A DNA stretch of 64,000 nt from Beijerinckiaceae bacterium (GTDB lineage: Bacteria > Pseudomonadota > Alphaproteobacteria > Rhizobiales > Beijerinckiaceae). The notes under the pieces are model-generated. The model was not told where the DNA came from, made no database searches, and saw only the letters and a program-made list of their open reading frames with translations. Below, piece by piece: positions 25,595 through 35,151 of the stretch (position 1 is the stretch's first letter; every line of letters starts with the position of its first letter). The stretch lies in NCBI GenBank assembly GCA_947454485.1, contig CANGJJ010000002.1, positions 62,001 through 126,000 on the forward strand. The letters run 5' to 3'. The position numbers and the translations under genes are program-made.

Positions 25595-26623
25595 TTGGAC
25601 CAGACCCGCGACCTCACTTTGGCCAATGCCCTGCTGCAGGGCCTGCGCGAGCCTGCCCTTTTGTGCGGGCCAGATGGCAAGATCAGGCTGGCCAATGATG
25701 CGCTCGCCCCCTTGCTGCCGGGGGCAAAGCCCGGAAGCCTGCTCGCCCTCTGCCTGCGTTCACCCGATATTCTGGATGCCGTCCAAGCCGTTCTGAAGGA
25801 CGCGCCGCGCCGCGCCGTGCGCTGGCATGAGCGGGTGCCTGTCGAACAGGTCTTTGACATCGAACTGGCCAGTGTACCGGTCGAGACCATCGGCCGCTGC
25901 GTTCTTCTCACCTTTCATGATCTGACAAGCGCGCAGCGTGTGGAGAAAATGCGCGAAGAATTTGTCGCCAATGTCAGCCATGAGCTGCGCACGCCTTTGG
26001 CCTCACTCCTTGGCTTTGTAGAAACCCTGCAAGGCCCTGCACGCGATGATGAGCGCGCCCGCACACAGTTTCTGACCATTATGGGCGAACAGGCCCGGCG
26101 CATGTCGCGCTTGATTGATGATCTTCTCTCGCTCTCGCGCATCGAGCAGCAAGAACATCTGCGCCCCACAGCGCAAGTGGATTTGACCGGCGTTGTGGAG
26201 CAAGTCTGCGACGCTCTATCGACCATTGCGCGCGCCAATCGCGTGACCCTGAAGCGCATGGCTCCGGCGCAATGTATCATCACGGGTGATCGCGATGAGC
26301 TCATTCGCCTCACCGAAAATCTGATCGAAAACGCCATCAAATATGGCAGCTTGCCCGATCAGGACAGCATGGTTGAGATCACACTCACCCAGAGCCAAGG
26401 CCAGACGGTCTTGACTGTGCGCGATCATGGAGTGGGCATCGCGCGCGAACATCTGCCCCGACTGACCGAACGTTTTTATCGCGCCAATGCGGGCGATAGC
26501 CGCGCCAAAGGCGGCACCGGCCTTGGTCTTGCTCTGGTCAAGCATATTGCCATGCGCCACAGGGGCAGGCTGGAGATCGCCAGCACGCCGGGAGATGGTG
26601 CGAGCTTCAGTGTTATTTTCTGA
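25595..26623 (+). CDS. phoR: PhoR-type phosphate-regulon histidine kinase lacking a membrane anchor
   Basis: The 342-residue protein has a PAS-like sensor (about 12-110) and an H-box FVANVSHELRTPLASLLGF with His129. It also has the N-box TENLIENAIKYG and the ATP-lid motifs DHGVGI and GGTGLGLALVKH. PhoR kinases usually have N-terminal membrane segments; none is present here. The only start is TTG at 25595 (CTG at 25574 possible), since a stop lies at 25565. The 230 bases upstream show no hydrophobic frame. It precedes pstS and presumably phosphorylates PhoB, encoded at the end of the block. Confidence 0.88.
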   Translation: MDQTRDLTLANALLQGLREPALLCGPDGKIRLANDALAPLLPGAKPGSLLALCLRSPDILDAVQAVLKDAPRRAVRWHERVPVEQVFDIELASVPVETIGRCVLLTFHDLTSAQRVEKMREEFVANVSHELRTPLASLLGFVETLQGPARDDERARTQFLTIMGEQARRMSRLIDDLLSLSRIEQQEHLRPTAQVDLTGVVEQVCDALSTIARANRVTLKRMAPAQCIITGDRDELIRLTENLIENAIKYGSLPDQDSMVEITLTQSQGQTVLTVRDHGVGIAREHLPRLTERFYRANAGDSRAKGGTGLGLALVKHIAMRHRGRLEIASTPGDGASFSVIF

Positions 26624-26643
26624 AGTATTTTCAGTTATTTAAA

Positions 26644-26694
26644 CTGTCACATCTCTGTCGTGTGAAGGTCGTAGCACTGTCACCCAAGGGTCAT
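26644..26694 (+). promoter_or_regulatory. PHO-box array upstream of pstS
   Basis: CTGTCAC (26644) and CTGTCGT (26655) form a near-canonical PHO box with an 11-base period. AGGTCGT (26666), CTGTCAC (26677) and GGGTCAT (26688) continue in the same phase. PhoB dimers bind such head-to-tail 7-base repeats. The array ends 47 bases before the pstS ATG, a fitting place for activation of the pst operon under phosphate limitation. Confidence 0.85.
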
Positions 26695-26741
26695 ATCAAG
26701 AGCGCGTCTCCTGACGCAGGCCCCATCTGAAAGGCTCTCTG

Positions 26742-27758
26742 ATGACTTTTATGCCCACTGTCCGCGCCGCCCTTGTGGCGACCCTCGCTCTCACAGGCGC
26801 CGTGCAAGCCGCCGAGATCACCGGCGCTGGCGCGACCTTCCCCTTCCCGCTCTATTCGAAATGGGCTGACGCCTACAAGAAAGAGACCGGCAATGGCCTG
26901 AACTATCAGTCCATCGGCTCGGGCGCTGGCATCAAGCAGATCCAGGCCAAGACCGTCACCTTCGGTGCGAGCGATATGCCGCTCAAGGAAGAAGCCTTGA
27001 AGAAAGACGGCCTCGTGCAATTTCCCATGGTGATGGGTGCGATTGTGCCGGTCGTGAATCTGGAAGGGGTGAAGCCGGGCGAATTGGTGCTCGATGGCGA
27101 GACCCTCGCCAATATCTATCTGGGCAAAGTGAAGAAGTGGAATGACGCTTCGATCAAGAAGCTCAATCCCTCGCTCACTCTGCCCTCCACCAATATCGCC
27201 GTTGTGCGTCGCTCGGATGGTTCGGGCACGACATTCAACTTCACCGACTATCTCACCAAAGCCTCACCCGCTTGGGCGAAAGAAGTTGGGGCGGACACGG
27301 CCGTTGAATGGCCGGTGGGCGTGGGCGCCAAAGGCAATGACGGTGTGGCTGGCAATGTCGGTCAGACAAAGAACTCCATCGGCTATGTCGAATATGCCTA
27401 TGCCAAGCAAAACAAACTCACCTACACCGCTTTGGTGAACAAGGCTGGCAAGACAGTGCAACCCACGGTCGCGAGCTTTCAGGCCGCCGCTGCCAATGCA
27501 GATTGGGCGAATGCACCCGGCTTCTACCAGATCCTGACTGATCAACCCGGCGAGGCCTCTTGGCCGATCACAGCTGCGACATTCATTCTGATGTATGCCG
27601 CCCCGACCGACAAGACAGCCTCAACCGAAGCCTTGAAGTTCTTCGACTGGGCTTTTGAAAAGGGCGACGCAATGGCCGTCGAACTCGACTATATCCCCAT
27701 GCCCGCAACCGTCTCTGATCTGGTGCGCAAGAGCTGGGCGTCGATCAAAAACAAATAA
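26742..27758 (+). CDS. pstS: Phosphate ABC transporter periplasmic binding protein PstS
   Basis: This 338-residue protein has signal peptide [24 protein letters not shown]. Phosphate-binding segments follow: [31 protein letters not shown] and [16 protein letters not shown]. It captures inorganic phosphate in the periplasm for PstCAB. The PHO-box array lies upstream and a hairpin lies between it and pstC. Length and motifs are normal. Confidence 0.97.
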   Translation: MTFMPTVRAALVATLALTGAVQAAEITGAGATFPFPLYSKWADAYKKETGNGLNYQSIGSGAGIKQIQAKTVTFGASDMPLKEEALKKDGLVQFPMVMGAIVPVVNLEGVKPGELVLDGETLANIYLGKVKKWNDASIKKLNPSLTLPSTNIAVVRRSDGSGTTFNFTDYLTKASPAWAKEVGADTAVEWPVGVGAKGNDGVAGNVGQTKNSIGYVEYAYAKQNKLTYTALVNKAGKTVQPTVASFQAAAANADWANAPGFYQILTDQPGEASWPITAATFILMYAAPTDKTASTEALKFFDWAFEKGDAMAVELDYIPMPATVSDLVRKSWASIKNK

Positions 27759-27765
27759 TCATCAT

Positions 27766-27787
27766 GGGGAGAGCAACAGCTCTCCCC
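27766..27787 (+). promoter_or_regulatory. Hairpin between pstS and pstC
   Basis: GGGGAGAGC at 27766-27774 and GCTCTCCCC at 27779-27787 form a perfect nine-base-pair stem with loop AACA. No long T run follows. Such intergenic stem-loops often protect the upstream message or partly end transcription, giving more binding protein than permease. Confidence 0.7.
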
Positions 27788-27805
27788 TCTTCATTCGGGG
27801 GCTGC

Positions 27806-28795
27806 GTGAGCGACATCACCTCACACCAAATACAAAGCCAGAGCGAGCGCGCGGCGGCACTCGCCAGTTTCAAACTGGCTGACAGTCTTTTTGCATGGCT
27901 GACGCGACTTGCGGCGCTCTGCGTTCTGGCTTTGCTCGGCGCCATTATCATCTCGCTCATCATCGGCGCATGGCCTGCGATCAAAACCTATGGTTTTGAT
28001 TTTCTCACCACGCAGCGCTGGGCGCCCAATGCCAAGCCGGTCCCCATTCTGGGTGGCCTTGGCCCGCTTTATGGCACGCTTGTCAGCTCCATCATCGCTT
28101 TGTTGATTGCTGTGCCCGTTGGCCTTGGCATTGCGATCTTTCTCACTGAACTATGCCCGCAAGTGCTGCGCCGTAGTGTTGGCATTGCCATTGAATTGCT
28201 CGCCGGCATTCCCTCCATCATCTATGGCATGTGGGGCTTCTTCGTTCTTGGGCCCATTCTCGCCGACACGATTGAGCCCGCCATTGCAGACTTTGTCGAA
28301 GATATTCCGATTCTGGGGACGATCTTCGCAGGCCCCGCCAGCAATCTCAGCCTCTTCAATGCATCGCTGGTTCTGGCGATCATGATCTTGCCCTTCATCA
28401 CCGCTATTTCGCGCGATGTGTTCAACACGGTTCCCACCGTGCTGAAAGAAGCGGCCTATGGTCTTGGTTGCACCACATGGGAAGTCGTGCGCCGTGTCGT
28501 CATTCCCTATACGCGGGTCGGCGTCATCGGTGCGATCATGCTCGCCCTTGGCCGCGCTTTGGGCGAGACCATGGCGGTGACTTTCGTCATCGGCAACTCT
28601 TTCCGCATCTCATCATCTGTCTTTGCACCCGGCACGACAATCTCAGCGGCCATCGCGAGCGAGTTTGCCGAAGCGCGCGATCTGCACCAGTCAGCTTTGA
28701 TCTTGCTCGGCCTGCTCCTCTTCGTCCTCACCTTCTTTGTTCTGAGTGGCGCGCGTTTGATGTTGCGTCATCTCGCACGCCAACAGGGGGTGTGA
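27806..28795 (+). CDS. pstC: Phosphate ABC transporter permease PstC
   Basis: The 329-residue protein starts at GTG 27806 after CGGGGG. An upstream ATG at 27764 is rejected because it lies before the intergenic hairpin. It has six membrane segments and the permease loop [25 protein letters not shown], the EAA motif that contacts PstB. It ends one base before the pstA ATG. The charged region near [15 protein letters not shown] is typical of this subunit in alphaproteobacteria. Confidence 0.96.
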   Translation: MSDITSHQIQSQSERAAALASFKLADSLFAWLTRLAALCVLALLGAIIISLIIGAWPAIKTYGFDFLTTQRWAPNAKPVPILGGLGPLYGTLVSSIIALLIAVPVGLGIAIFLTELCPQVLRRSVGIAIELLAGIPSIIYGMWGFFVLGPILADTIEPAIADFVEDIPILGTIFAGPASNLSLFNASLVLAIMILPFITAISRDVFNTVPTVLKEAAYGLGCTTWEVVRRVVIPYTRVGVIGAIMLALGRALGETMAVTFVIGNSFRISSSVFAPGTTISAAIASEFAEARDLHQSALILLGLLLFVLTFFVLSGARLMLRHLARQQGV

Positions 28796-28796
28796 C

Positions 28797-29645
28797 ATGG
28801 CCAATCCGCTCTATAGCGCCCGTCGCCGCCGCAGTCTCCTGGCCATGACGCTCTGCGTCGCGGCCACAGGCTTTGGCCTGATGTGGCTGGTGATGATTCT
28901 CTTTACGCTCTTCTGGAACGGCATCGCAGGCATCAGCGCCGAGATCTTCACGCAGATGACGCCGCCCCCCAATGCACAAGGTGGCGGCTTGCTCAATGCG
29001 ATTGTCGGCAGCGCCATTCTCACTGCGCTTGGCATTGGCGTGGGCGCGCCCATCGGGATTTTAGCCGGCACTTATATGGCCGAATATGGCCGCCATTCGA
29101 AGCTCACCGATGTCATCCGCTTCGTGAATGATATTTTGCTCAGCGCGCCTTCGATCATCATCGGCCTTTTTGTCTATGGCGCAGTCGTGATCCCCATGGG
29201 CAGCTTCTCGGGCCTTGCAGGCGCGATTGCATTGGCGGTCATTGCGCTGCCCGTCATTGTGCGCACAACCGAAGATATGTTGCTGCTGGTGCCAACGCCT
29301 TTGCGTGAAGCTGCCGCCGCCCTTGGCATGCCGCGCTCTTATGTCGTGCGCTGGATCACCTGGCGCGCCGCGCGCACAGGCCTCATCACCGGCCTCTTGC
29401 TGGCCGTGGCGCGTGTCAGCGGCGAGACAGCACCTTTGCTCTTCACCGCTTTGTCGAGCCAGTTCTGGAGTGTGGATCTTCTCAAATCCATGGCCAATCT
29501 GCCGGTGACGATCAACAATTTCATCAACAATCCTGACCCCAATTGGAAGCGACTGGCTTGGGCTGGTGCTCTCATCATCACTCTGGCAGTCCTCAGCCTC
29601 AATATCATCGCGCGTAGCCTCGCAGCGAGGAGCAACGAGAAATGA
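28797..29645 (+). CDS. pstA: Phosphate ABC transporter permease PstA
   Basis: This 282-residue protein has six membrane segments and the EAA loop [20 protein letters not shown] near residue 165. It forms the channel together with PstC. Its stop overlaps the pstB start by four bases (ATGA), so translation is likely coupled. The fold and length are standard. Confidence 0.96.
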   Translation: MANPLYSARRRRSLLAMTLCVAATGFGLMWLVMILFTLFWNGIAGISAEIFTQMTPPPNAQGGGLLNAIVGSAILTALGIGVGAPIGILAGTYMAEYGRHSKLTDVIRFVNDILLSAPSIIIGLFVYGAVVIPMGSFSGLAGAIALAVIALPVIVRTTEDMLLLVPTPLREAAAALGMPRSYVVRWITWRAARTGLITGLLLAVARVSGETAPLLFTALSSQFWSVDLLKSMANLPVTINNFINNPDPNWKRLAWAGALIITLAVLSLNIIARSLAARSNEK

Positions 29646-30406
29646 CATCCCCCATCAAGCTCGATGTGCGCCATCTAAGTTTCTATTACGGTGGCACCAA
29701 AGCAGCCCTCAAAGACATCAATCTGTCTTTGGCGACCAATGAAGTCACAGCCTTCATTGGTCCCTCTGGTTGCGGCAAGTCCACCTTGCTGCGCGTCTTC
29801 AATCGTATGTTTGATCTTTATCCCAACCAGCGCGCGGAGGGTGAGGTTCTGCTCGACGGGCAGAATGTTTTGAGCACCGATCAAGACGTCAATCTGCTGC
29901 GCTCACGCATCGGCATGGTGTTTCAAAAACCAACGCCCTTCCCCATGACGATCTATGAGAATATCGCTTTTGGTATTCGTCTCTATGAGAAGCTCTCCAA
30001 ATCCGACATGGACGAGCGCGTCGAACAGGCGCTGCGCGGCGCCGCCCTGTGGGATGAGGTCAAAGACAAGCTCACTGCAAGTGGCCTCAGCCTGTCGGGT
30101 GGCCAGCAGCAGCGCTTGTGTATCGCGCGCACGGTCGCGATCAAGCCCGAGGTCATTCTCTTCGATGAGCCTTGTTCAGCGCTCGACCCGATCTCCACCG
30201 CCAAGGTTGAAGAACTGATCGACGATCTGTCCGACCGCTACACGATCGCCATTGTCACCCATAATATGCAGCAGGCCGCGCGCGTCTCCGACAAGACCGC
30301 CTTCATGTATCTGGGTGAGTTGATTGAGTTCGACGATACGTCCAAGATCTTCACCTCGCCCGCGCAGCAGCGTACCCAAGATTATATCACCGGCCGCTTC
30401 GGCTGA
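29642..30406 (+). CDS. pstB: Phosphate ABC transporter ATPase PstB
   Basis: The 254-residue ATPase has Walker [10 protein letters not shown] at 40-48 and the PstB hallmark [20 protein letters not shown] just after it. The signature [13 protein letters not shown] and Walker [14 protein letters not shown] follow, then [11 protein letters not shown]. It powers phosphate import through PstCA and also takes part in phosphate sensing with PhoU and PhoR. Confidence 0.98.
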   Translation: MTSPIKLDVRHLSFYYGGTKAALKDINLSLATNEVTAFIGPSGCGKSTLLRVFNRMFDLYPNQRAEGEVLLDGQNVLSTDQDVNLLRSRIGMVFQKPTPFPMTIYENIAFGIRLYEKLSKSDMDERVEQALRGAALWDEVKDKLTASGLSLSGGQQQRLCIARTVAIKPEVILFDEPCSALDPISTAKVEELIDDLSDRYTIAIVTHNMQQAARVSDKTAFMYLGELIEFDDTSKIFTSPAQQRTQDYITGRFG

Positions 30407-30420
30407 ACGGAGACAGGCGC

Positions 30421-31098
30421 ATGAGTGACCATACCGTCAAAGCCTTCGACAAAGACCTCTCTGACCTTGGCTCCAAGATTGCCGAGATGGGCGGCATTGC
30501 GGAAAAGATGCTGACCGATTCCATCGACGCTTTGCTGCGGCTTGATGTCGATCTTGCTCGCGCCACTGTTGCCTGCGATCCGCGCCTTGATGCTCTGGAG
30601 CGCGAGGTTGAAGAACGCGCCGTGCTCATTCTGGCGCGCCGTCAGCCCATGGGGATTGATCTGCGCGAGATCGTGGCCGCCATGCGCATCGCCTCTGATC
30701 TTGAGCGCGTGGGTGATCTGGCGAAAAATATCGGCAAACGCACCATCAATCTGGGACCAGAGACACGCCTGCCGCGCGCCACCGTTGGCCTGCGCCATAT
30801 GGGCCAGCTTGCAGCCCTCCAGCTCAAAGATGTGCTCGATGCCTATGCACAGCGCGATCTGGAACGTGCCAAATCCGTCTGGATGCGTGATGCTGAAATT
30901 GACGCGCTGGAAGATTCCGTCTTCCGCGATCTCCTCACCTTCATGATGGAAGATCCGCGCAATATCACCTCCTGCACCCATCTTCTGTTCTGCTCCAAGA
31001 ATGTGGAGCGCGTGGGCGACCACGCCACCAATATCGCTGAGACCGTGCATTATATCGTCACCGGCTCCAATCTGCCGGTGGATCGCCCCAAGGGCTAA
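30421..31098 (+). CDS. phoU: Phosphate transport regulator PhoU
   Basis: The 225-residue all-helical protein has the two PhoU repeats (about 10-100 and 115-210) with metal-site motifs such as ASDLERVGDLAKNI and SKNVERVGDHATNIAE. PhoU links the transport state of PstSCAB to PhoR and keeps the regulon off when phosphate is plentiful. It lies 14 bases after pstB and 3 bases before phoB. Confidence 0.97.
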   Translation: MSDHTVKAFDKDLSDLGSKIAEMGGIAEKMLTDSIDALLRLDVDLARATVACDPRLDALEREVEERAVLILARRQPMGIDLREIVAAMRIASDLERVGDLAKNIGKRTINLGPETRLPRATVGLRHMGQLAALQLKDVLDAYAQRDLERAKSVWMRDAEIDALEDSVFRDLLTFMMEDPRNITSCTHLLFCSKNVERVGDHATNIAETVHYIVTGSNLPVDRPKG

Positions 31099-31101
31099 GA
31101 C

Positions 31102-31830
31102 ATGACGAAAGAGACGAGCAAAAATATTGATACGAAGCCGCGCATTCTCATTGTTGAGGATGAGGCTGCGATCGGGCTTTTGCTGACTTATAATCTCGAA
31201 GCTGAAGGCTATCAGGTCACTCATTGCGAACGTGGCGATGAGGCTGAACTTCTCCTGGCTGAATCTGTCCCCGATCTCGTCATTCTGGATTGGATGCTGC
31301 CCGGCGTTTCGGGATTGGAAATTTGCCGCCGCTTGCGCAACCGGGAAGAGACGCGCGACCTGCCCGTCATCATGCTGACCGCGCGCGGTGAAGAGAATGA
31401 ACGCGTCCGCGGTCTATCCATTGGCGCTGATGATTATGTGGTGAAGCCTTTTTCCCTGCCCGAATTGATGGCGCGTATTCATGCCCTGCTACGCCGTGCC
31501 AAACCTGAGCGCGTGGCGGGCCGCTTGCAGCTCGGCGATCTTGTCCTTGATCGAGAGACCCGCCGCGTTCACCGCGCGGAGCGTGAAGTTCACCTTGGCC
31601 CGACCGAATTTCGTCTGCTCGAACATCTGATGGAGAAGCCTGGCCGCGTTTATACGCGCGGGCAATTGCTCGATGCGGTCTGGGGCCTGTCATCCGAGAT
31701 TGATGAGCGCACAGTGGATGTGCATATCGGCCGGCTGCGCAAATTGCTGTCGCGCGGCAAAGAGAAAGACCCATTGCGCACGGTGCGCGGCTCTGGCTAT
31801 GCGATGGACGAGCGGCTGGGCAAAATCTGA
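31102..31830 (+). CDS. phoB: Phosphate-regulon response regulator PhoB
   Basis: This 242-residue protein has a receiver domain (residues 14-130; acidic ED pocket at 19-20, phospho-acceptor Asp63, Thr93, Lys115) and an OmpR-type winged-helix DNA-binding domain (about 140-235; DERTVDVHIGRLRKLL). It should bind the PHO boxes at 26644-26694. It closes the phoR-pstSCAB-phoU-phoB block. Its stop abuts the stop of modC on the other strand at TGATCA. Confidence 0.97.
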   Translation: MTKETSKNIDTKPRILIVEDEAAIGLLLTYNLEAEGYQVTHCERGDEAELLLAESVPDLVILDWMLPGVSGLEICRRLRNREETRDLPVIMLTARGEENERVRGLSIGADDYVVKPFSLPELMARIHALLRRAKPERVAGRLQLGDLVLDRETRRVHRAEREVHLGPTEFRLLEHLMEKPGRVYTRGQLLDAVWGLSSEIDERTVDVHIGRLRKLLSRGKEKDPLRTVRGSGYAMDERLGKI

Positions 31831-32919
31831 TCAGCGCGCGCCCATCAAGGCGACGCTTTTGATCTGCACAAAGACACTAAGCCCTTTGGCGAGCTGCAGC
31901 TCGTCAAAAGAGTGGCGCGTGACGCGGGCGAGCAAACGCTCGCCAAAGCCTGCCTCACCAAGACCCAGAACCACGACGATCTGATGATCATCCGTGTGGC
32001 GCAGATCGAGAATCCGCGCGCGCAGATTATTGGCAATCGTGCTGGGATTGGGTTGTTCGCGTGCCAGACTGACATCACTGGCTGCAATGCGCAGGCGGTG
32101 ATATTCATCTACCTCGCCCTGCATCATGGGCACCAAAAATGTCCCACCATCGACCGCTAAAGTCGTCAGCCCATAGCTGCGATCCCGCGCAATGATTCGC
32201 GCCAGCATCGTCACAGATGCATCGCGCAATTTCATCAAAGGTAATTGCGGATCAGATTGCACCTGCGCCATCGGGCCAGCGGCGATCACGCGGCCTTGTT
32301 CAATGAGCACGATATGATCGGCCAGACGCTCGACCTCGCGCATATCATGCGTGACATAGATGATCGGCAAAGACAGACGATCATGCAGCCGCTCAAGAAA
32401 GGGCAAGATCTCGTCGCGGGAGGCTTGATCTAACGCAGCCAGCGGCTCATCCATCAGCAAGAGGCGTGGCTGGGAGAGAAGTGCGCGGCCAATGGCGACA
32501 CGCTGGCGCTCTCCACCCGACAGGCTCGCAGGATTGCGATCAATCAAATTCGCCAGGCCGAGCAATTGCACCACTTCATCAAGCGGCAGATCATCAGGCT
32601 GTGCAACAGCTGGCATGCCGAATGTCAGATTGCCGCGCACATTCAGATGCGCAAAGAGGCTCGCCTCCTGGAAGACATAGCCGATGGGCCGCTCATGCAC
32701 AGGGCGAAACAGACCATCCACCTGCCATGGCCAATCTTCAACAATCACCTCGCCCAGCTTGGCGCGATGTAGCCCCGCGATACAGCGCAGGATCGTCGTT
32801 TTGCCACTGCCTGAGGGACCAAAGAGCGCCGTCACTCCGCGCCCCGGCGCTTCAAAACGCACATCAAGTGAGAAACGGCCAAGATCATCTTTGAGGCGAA
32901 TGCGGATCGGCGGTCTCAT
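31831..32919 (-). CDS. modC: Molybdate ABC transporter ATPase ModC
   Basis: The 362-residue ATPase has Walker [10 protein letters not shown] near residue 35, signature [13 protein letters not shown], and Walker [15 protein letters not shown]-terminal TOBE/Mop region (about 290-355) fits molybdate importers. It overlaps the modB stop by four bases. It ends exactly where phoB ends, with no spacer and no clear terminator. Confidence 0.95.
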   Translation of the reverse strand: MRPPIRIRLKDDLGRFSLDVRFEAPGRGVTALFGPSGSGKTTILRCIAGLHRAKLGEVIVEDWPWQVDGLFRPVHERPIGYVFQEASLFAHLNVRGNLTFGMPAVAQPDDLPLDEVVQLLGLANLIDRNPASLSGGERQRVAIGRALLSQPRLLLMDEPLAALDQASRDEILPFLERLHDRLSLPIIYVTHDMREVERLADHIVLIEQGRVIAAGPMAQVQSDPQLPLMKLRDASVTMLARIIARDRSYGLTTLAVDGGTFLVPMMQGEVDEYHRLRIAASDVSLAREQPNPSTIANNLRARILDLRHTDDHQIVVVLGLGEAGFGERLLARVTRHSFDELQLAKGLSVFVQIKSVALMGAR

Positions 32920-33599
32920 AGGGCCTGCCTTCCGATGCGTTTTTCAATCAGGCTGACGCTCAGTATGATCGCAAGTGCCAAGACGACCATCAGCGCGGAC
33001 AATAGATGCGCCTGCGCCCATTGCGCGGTCTCGACGAAATCATAGATCGCGACAGAGAGCACTTTGGTCTCGCCGGGAATATTGCCGCCGATCATCAACA
33101 CAACACCAAACTCACCCATCGTATGGGCAAAGCCAAGAATAGCGCCCGTCAGGAAGCCCGGCCGCGCCAAAGGCACAGCAACGCGCCAGAAGCTCTGCCA
33201 CGGCGTTGCGCGCAAAGTCGCGGCCACTTCCAAAGGCCGCTCACCCAAAGCGACAAATGCATTGCGGATCGGCTGCACGACAAACGGGAGCGAATAGACA
33301 ACCGAACCGATGACAAGGCCCGTGAAGGAAAATGCAAGCGTGCGCTGACCCCAGAGCCCCGCAAGCAAACCGCCCGGACCATTCGGTCCCAAAATCATCA
33401 GCAGATAAAATCCCAGCACAGTGGGGGGCAGCACAAGCGGCATGGCAACAAGACTGCCGACAATATCAACCGCCATATGGCGACTGCGCGCGAGCCACCA
33501 GGCAAGCGGTGTACCGATAAGAAGCAAGATCACGGTGCTGAGCGCCGCGAGCTTGATCGTCAGCCAGAGCGAAAGCCAGATGTCGGGCGCCAAATTCAT
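32916..33599 (-). CDS. modB: Molybdate ABC transporter permease ModB
   Basis: This 227-residue membrane protein has about five or six hydrophobic segments. The binding-protein-dependent permease loop [23 protein letters not shown] and the ModB-typical [25 protein letters not shown] are present. It forms the channel of the molybdate importer. Starts and stops overlap those of modA and modC by four bases, indicating one operon. Confidence 0.96.
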   Translation of the reverse strand: MNLAPDIWLSLWLTIKLAALSTVILLLIGTPLAWWLARSRHMAVDIVGSLVAMPLVLPPTVLGFYLLMILGPNGPGGLLAGLWGQRTLAFSFTGLVIGSVVYSLPFVVQPIRNAFVALGERPLEVAATLRATPWQSFWRVAVPLARPGFLTGAILGFAHTMGEFGVVLMIGGNIPGETKVLSVAIYDFVETAQWAQAHLLSALMVVLALAIILSVSLIEKRIGRQAL

Positions 33600-34330
33600 G
33601 GCTGCACCTCATAACCAAAGCGCGTGATGATATTTCGCGCAGCAGGCGTTGTCAGAAAAGCGAGGAAGTCACGCGCGGCTTGATTGCGCTCGCCCTGCTT
33701 GGTCACGATACCATCCTGCAACAGGGGCTCATACAAAGATTGCGGCACAATCCAGCGCCCACCCTCCAAATGGCCCTGCAGTTGCGACAGAGCGACAAAG
33801 CCCAAGTCTGCATTGCCCGTTTCAACGAACTGGAATGTTTGGGCGATGCTTGTCCCCTGCACCAGACGCGCTTGCAACTGGCCCATCAAGCCAAGACGCT
33901 GCAGCACGTCGAGCGCTGCGCCGCCATAGGGGGCTGCGGCGGGATTGGCGATAGCAAGTTTGGTGACAGCACCGCGCAAGGCAGCTTCGCCTGCATCGGC
34001 GCGCTGGTCCTTGCTCCACAAGACAAGCTTGCCGACCGCATAAGTCATTTGCGTACCGGACGCAGCATGCCCCTCTTGCAGCAATTTGGCGGGGCGCTCC
34101 CCATCAGCTGACAAAAAGACATCATAGGGCGCGGCCTGGGTGATCTGCGCATAAAGCTGCCCCGAGGAACCAAAGCTTAAGATGACGCGATGGCCACTGC
34201 GCTGCGTGAAAAGATCAGCCAGAATGCGTGCGGGTTCGGTGAAATTGGCCGCCACGGCCACATGGACCTGCTCTGCTCGCGCTGGCAGGGCGATGACGAA
34301 CAGGCAGAAAAGCGCGCGCCACAGTCGCAT
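33596..34330 (-). CDS. modA: Molybdate-binding periplasmic protein ModA
   Basis: The 244-residue protein has signal peptide [19 protein letters not shown]. ModA motifs follow: [42 protein letters not shown], and [20 protein letters not shown]. It captures molybdate or tungstate in the periplasm. Its ATG overlaps the modE stop (TGATG), so the regulator and transporter are cotranscribed. Confidence 0.96.
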   Translation of the reverse strand: MRLWRALFCLFVIALPARAEQVHVAVAANFTEPARILADLFTQRSGHRVILSFGSSGQLYAQITQAAPYDVFLSADGERPAKLLQEGHAASGTQMTYAVGKLVLWSKDQRADAGEAALRGAVTKLAIANPAAAPYGGAALDVLQRLGLMGQLQARLVQGTSIAQTFQFVETGNADLGFVALSQLQGHLEGGRWIVPQSLYEPLLQDGIVTKQGERNQAARDFLAFLTTPAARNIITRFGYEVQP

Positions 34331-35121
34331 CAGTCCACCGCCACAAGAACATGGGCCGCGTCGAACAGAGCCCGTAGGCGCATGCCCGCACTTACCTGCA
34401 AAGCCGCCGCACTATGAGCGGTGATAGAGGCCGCGAGGGTTTTGCCATCACCAATGTCGATCACGACCTCGGCATGGAGCGGTGTCGTCTCACAGCGCAG
34501 CACCGTGCCTGCAATACTGTTGCGGGCGGAGGTCTGCAGCCCTGCCTCATCGCGCGCGATCATGACGAAGGGTGCCTTCACCAGAACCACAGCCTCGCGC
34601 CCAACACACAGCCCCAGCTCTTTGAGGCTGGCGAGCGTGACACTGGCATGGATGATCGTGTCGCCCGACACTTGCACCGCCACTTCGGCGCTCAACTGAT
34701 CGACCGCGATCTCGACGATCACGCCGCGAAGCGCATTGCGCGCGCTGGTCTTCATGAGAAAGCCTGACATGAGATTGAGGGGCGTGAGGCCACTGCCCGC
34801 AAGATCAGGCTCGAGCAAACGCAGCACACGCGCCAGCTCCGCCTCCATCCGATTGAATGCCTCAATGACTTTGACACCGGTCGCGGTGAGCTGCGCGCCG
34901 CCACCAGTCGCACCACCTGACTTTGTTTCAAGAACGGGCTGGCCGAACAGATTGGCCATCGCATCCAGCGCATCCCATGCCGCTTTGTAGCTGAGACCTG
35001 CTGCACGCGCGCCCGCGCTGATACTGCCCTCGCGCGCGACACTTTCGAGCAAGCGAATGCGCTCGCGCCCGACCAAGGGGGCGTGTTCGCTCTTGAGGGT
35101 GATGCTCGCTTCAATCGCCAT
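34330..35121 (-). CDS. modE: ModE-type molybdate-responsive regulator
   Basis: From the ATG at 35121 the protein has 263 residues. Residues 15-85 form the ModE winged HTH (RIRLLESVAREGSISAGARAAGLSYKAAWDALDAMAN). Two Mop domains follow, each opening with a SARN motif (SARNALRGVIVEI and SARNSIAGTVLRC), which bind molybdate. This two-Mop layout is the full-length ModE type. The frame is open to 35196, but that would place the Mo-box inside the gene. It leads the modEABC operon and probably represses it when molybdate is bound. Confidence 0.93.
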   Translation of the reverse strand: MAIEASITLKSEHAPLVGRERIRLLESVAREGSISAGARAAGLSYKAAWDALDAMANLFGQPVLETKSGGATGGGAQLTATGVKVIEAFNRMEAELARVLRLLEPDLAGSGLTPLNLMSGFLMKTSARNALRGVIVEIAVDQLSAEVAVQVSGDTIIHASVTLASLKELGLCVGREAVVLVKAPFVMIARDEAGLQTSARNSIAGTVLRCETTPLHAEVVIDIGDGKTLAASITAHSAAALQVSAGMRLRALFDAAHVLVAVD

Positions 35122-35126
35122 GGGAC

Positions 35127-35151
35127 CGTCATATAGATGAACTATATAACG
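35127..35151. promoter_or_regulatory. Mo-box (ModE operator)
   Basis: CGTCATATAG and CTATATAACG, five bases apart, form an inverted repeat with one mismatch. It matches the known ModE operator pattern (CGTTATAT with ATATAACG-like arms). It ends six bases before the modE ATG, so autoregulation of the whole modEABC operon is likely. Confidence 0.85.
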
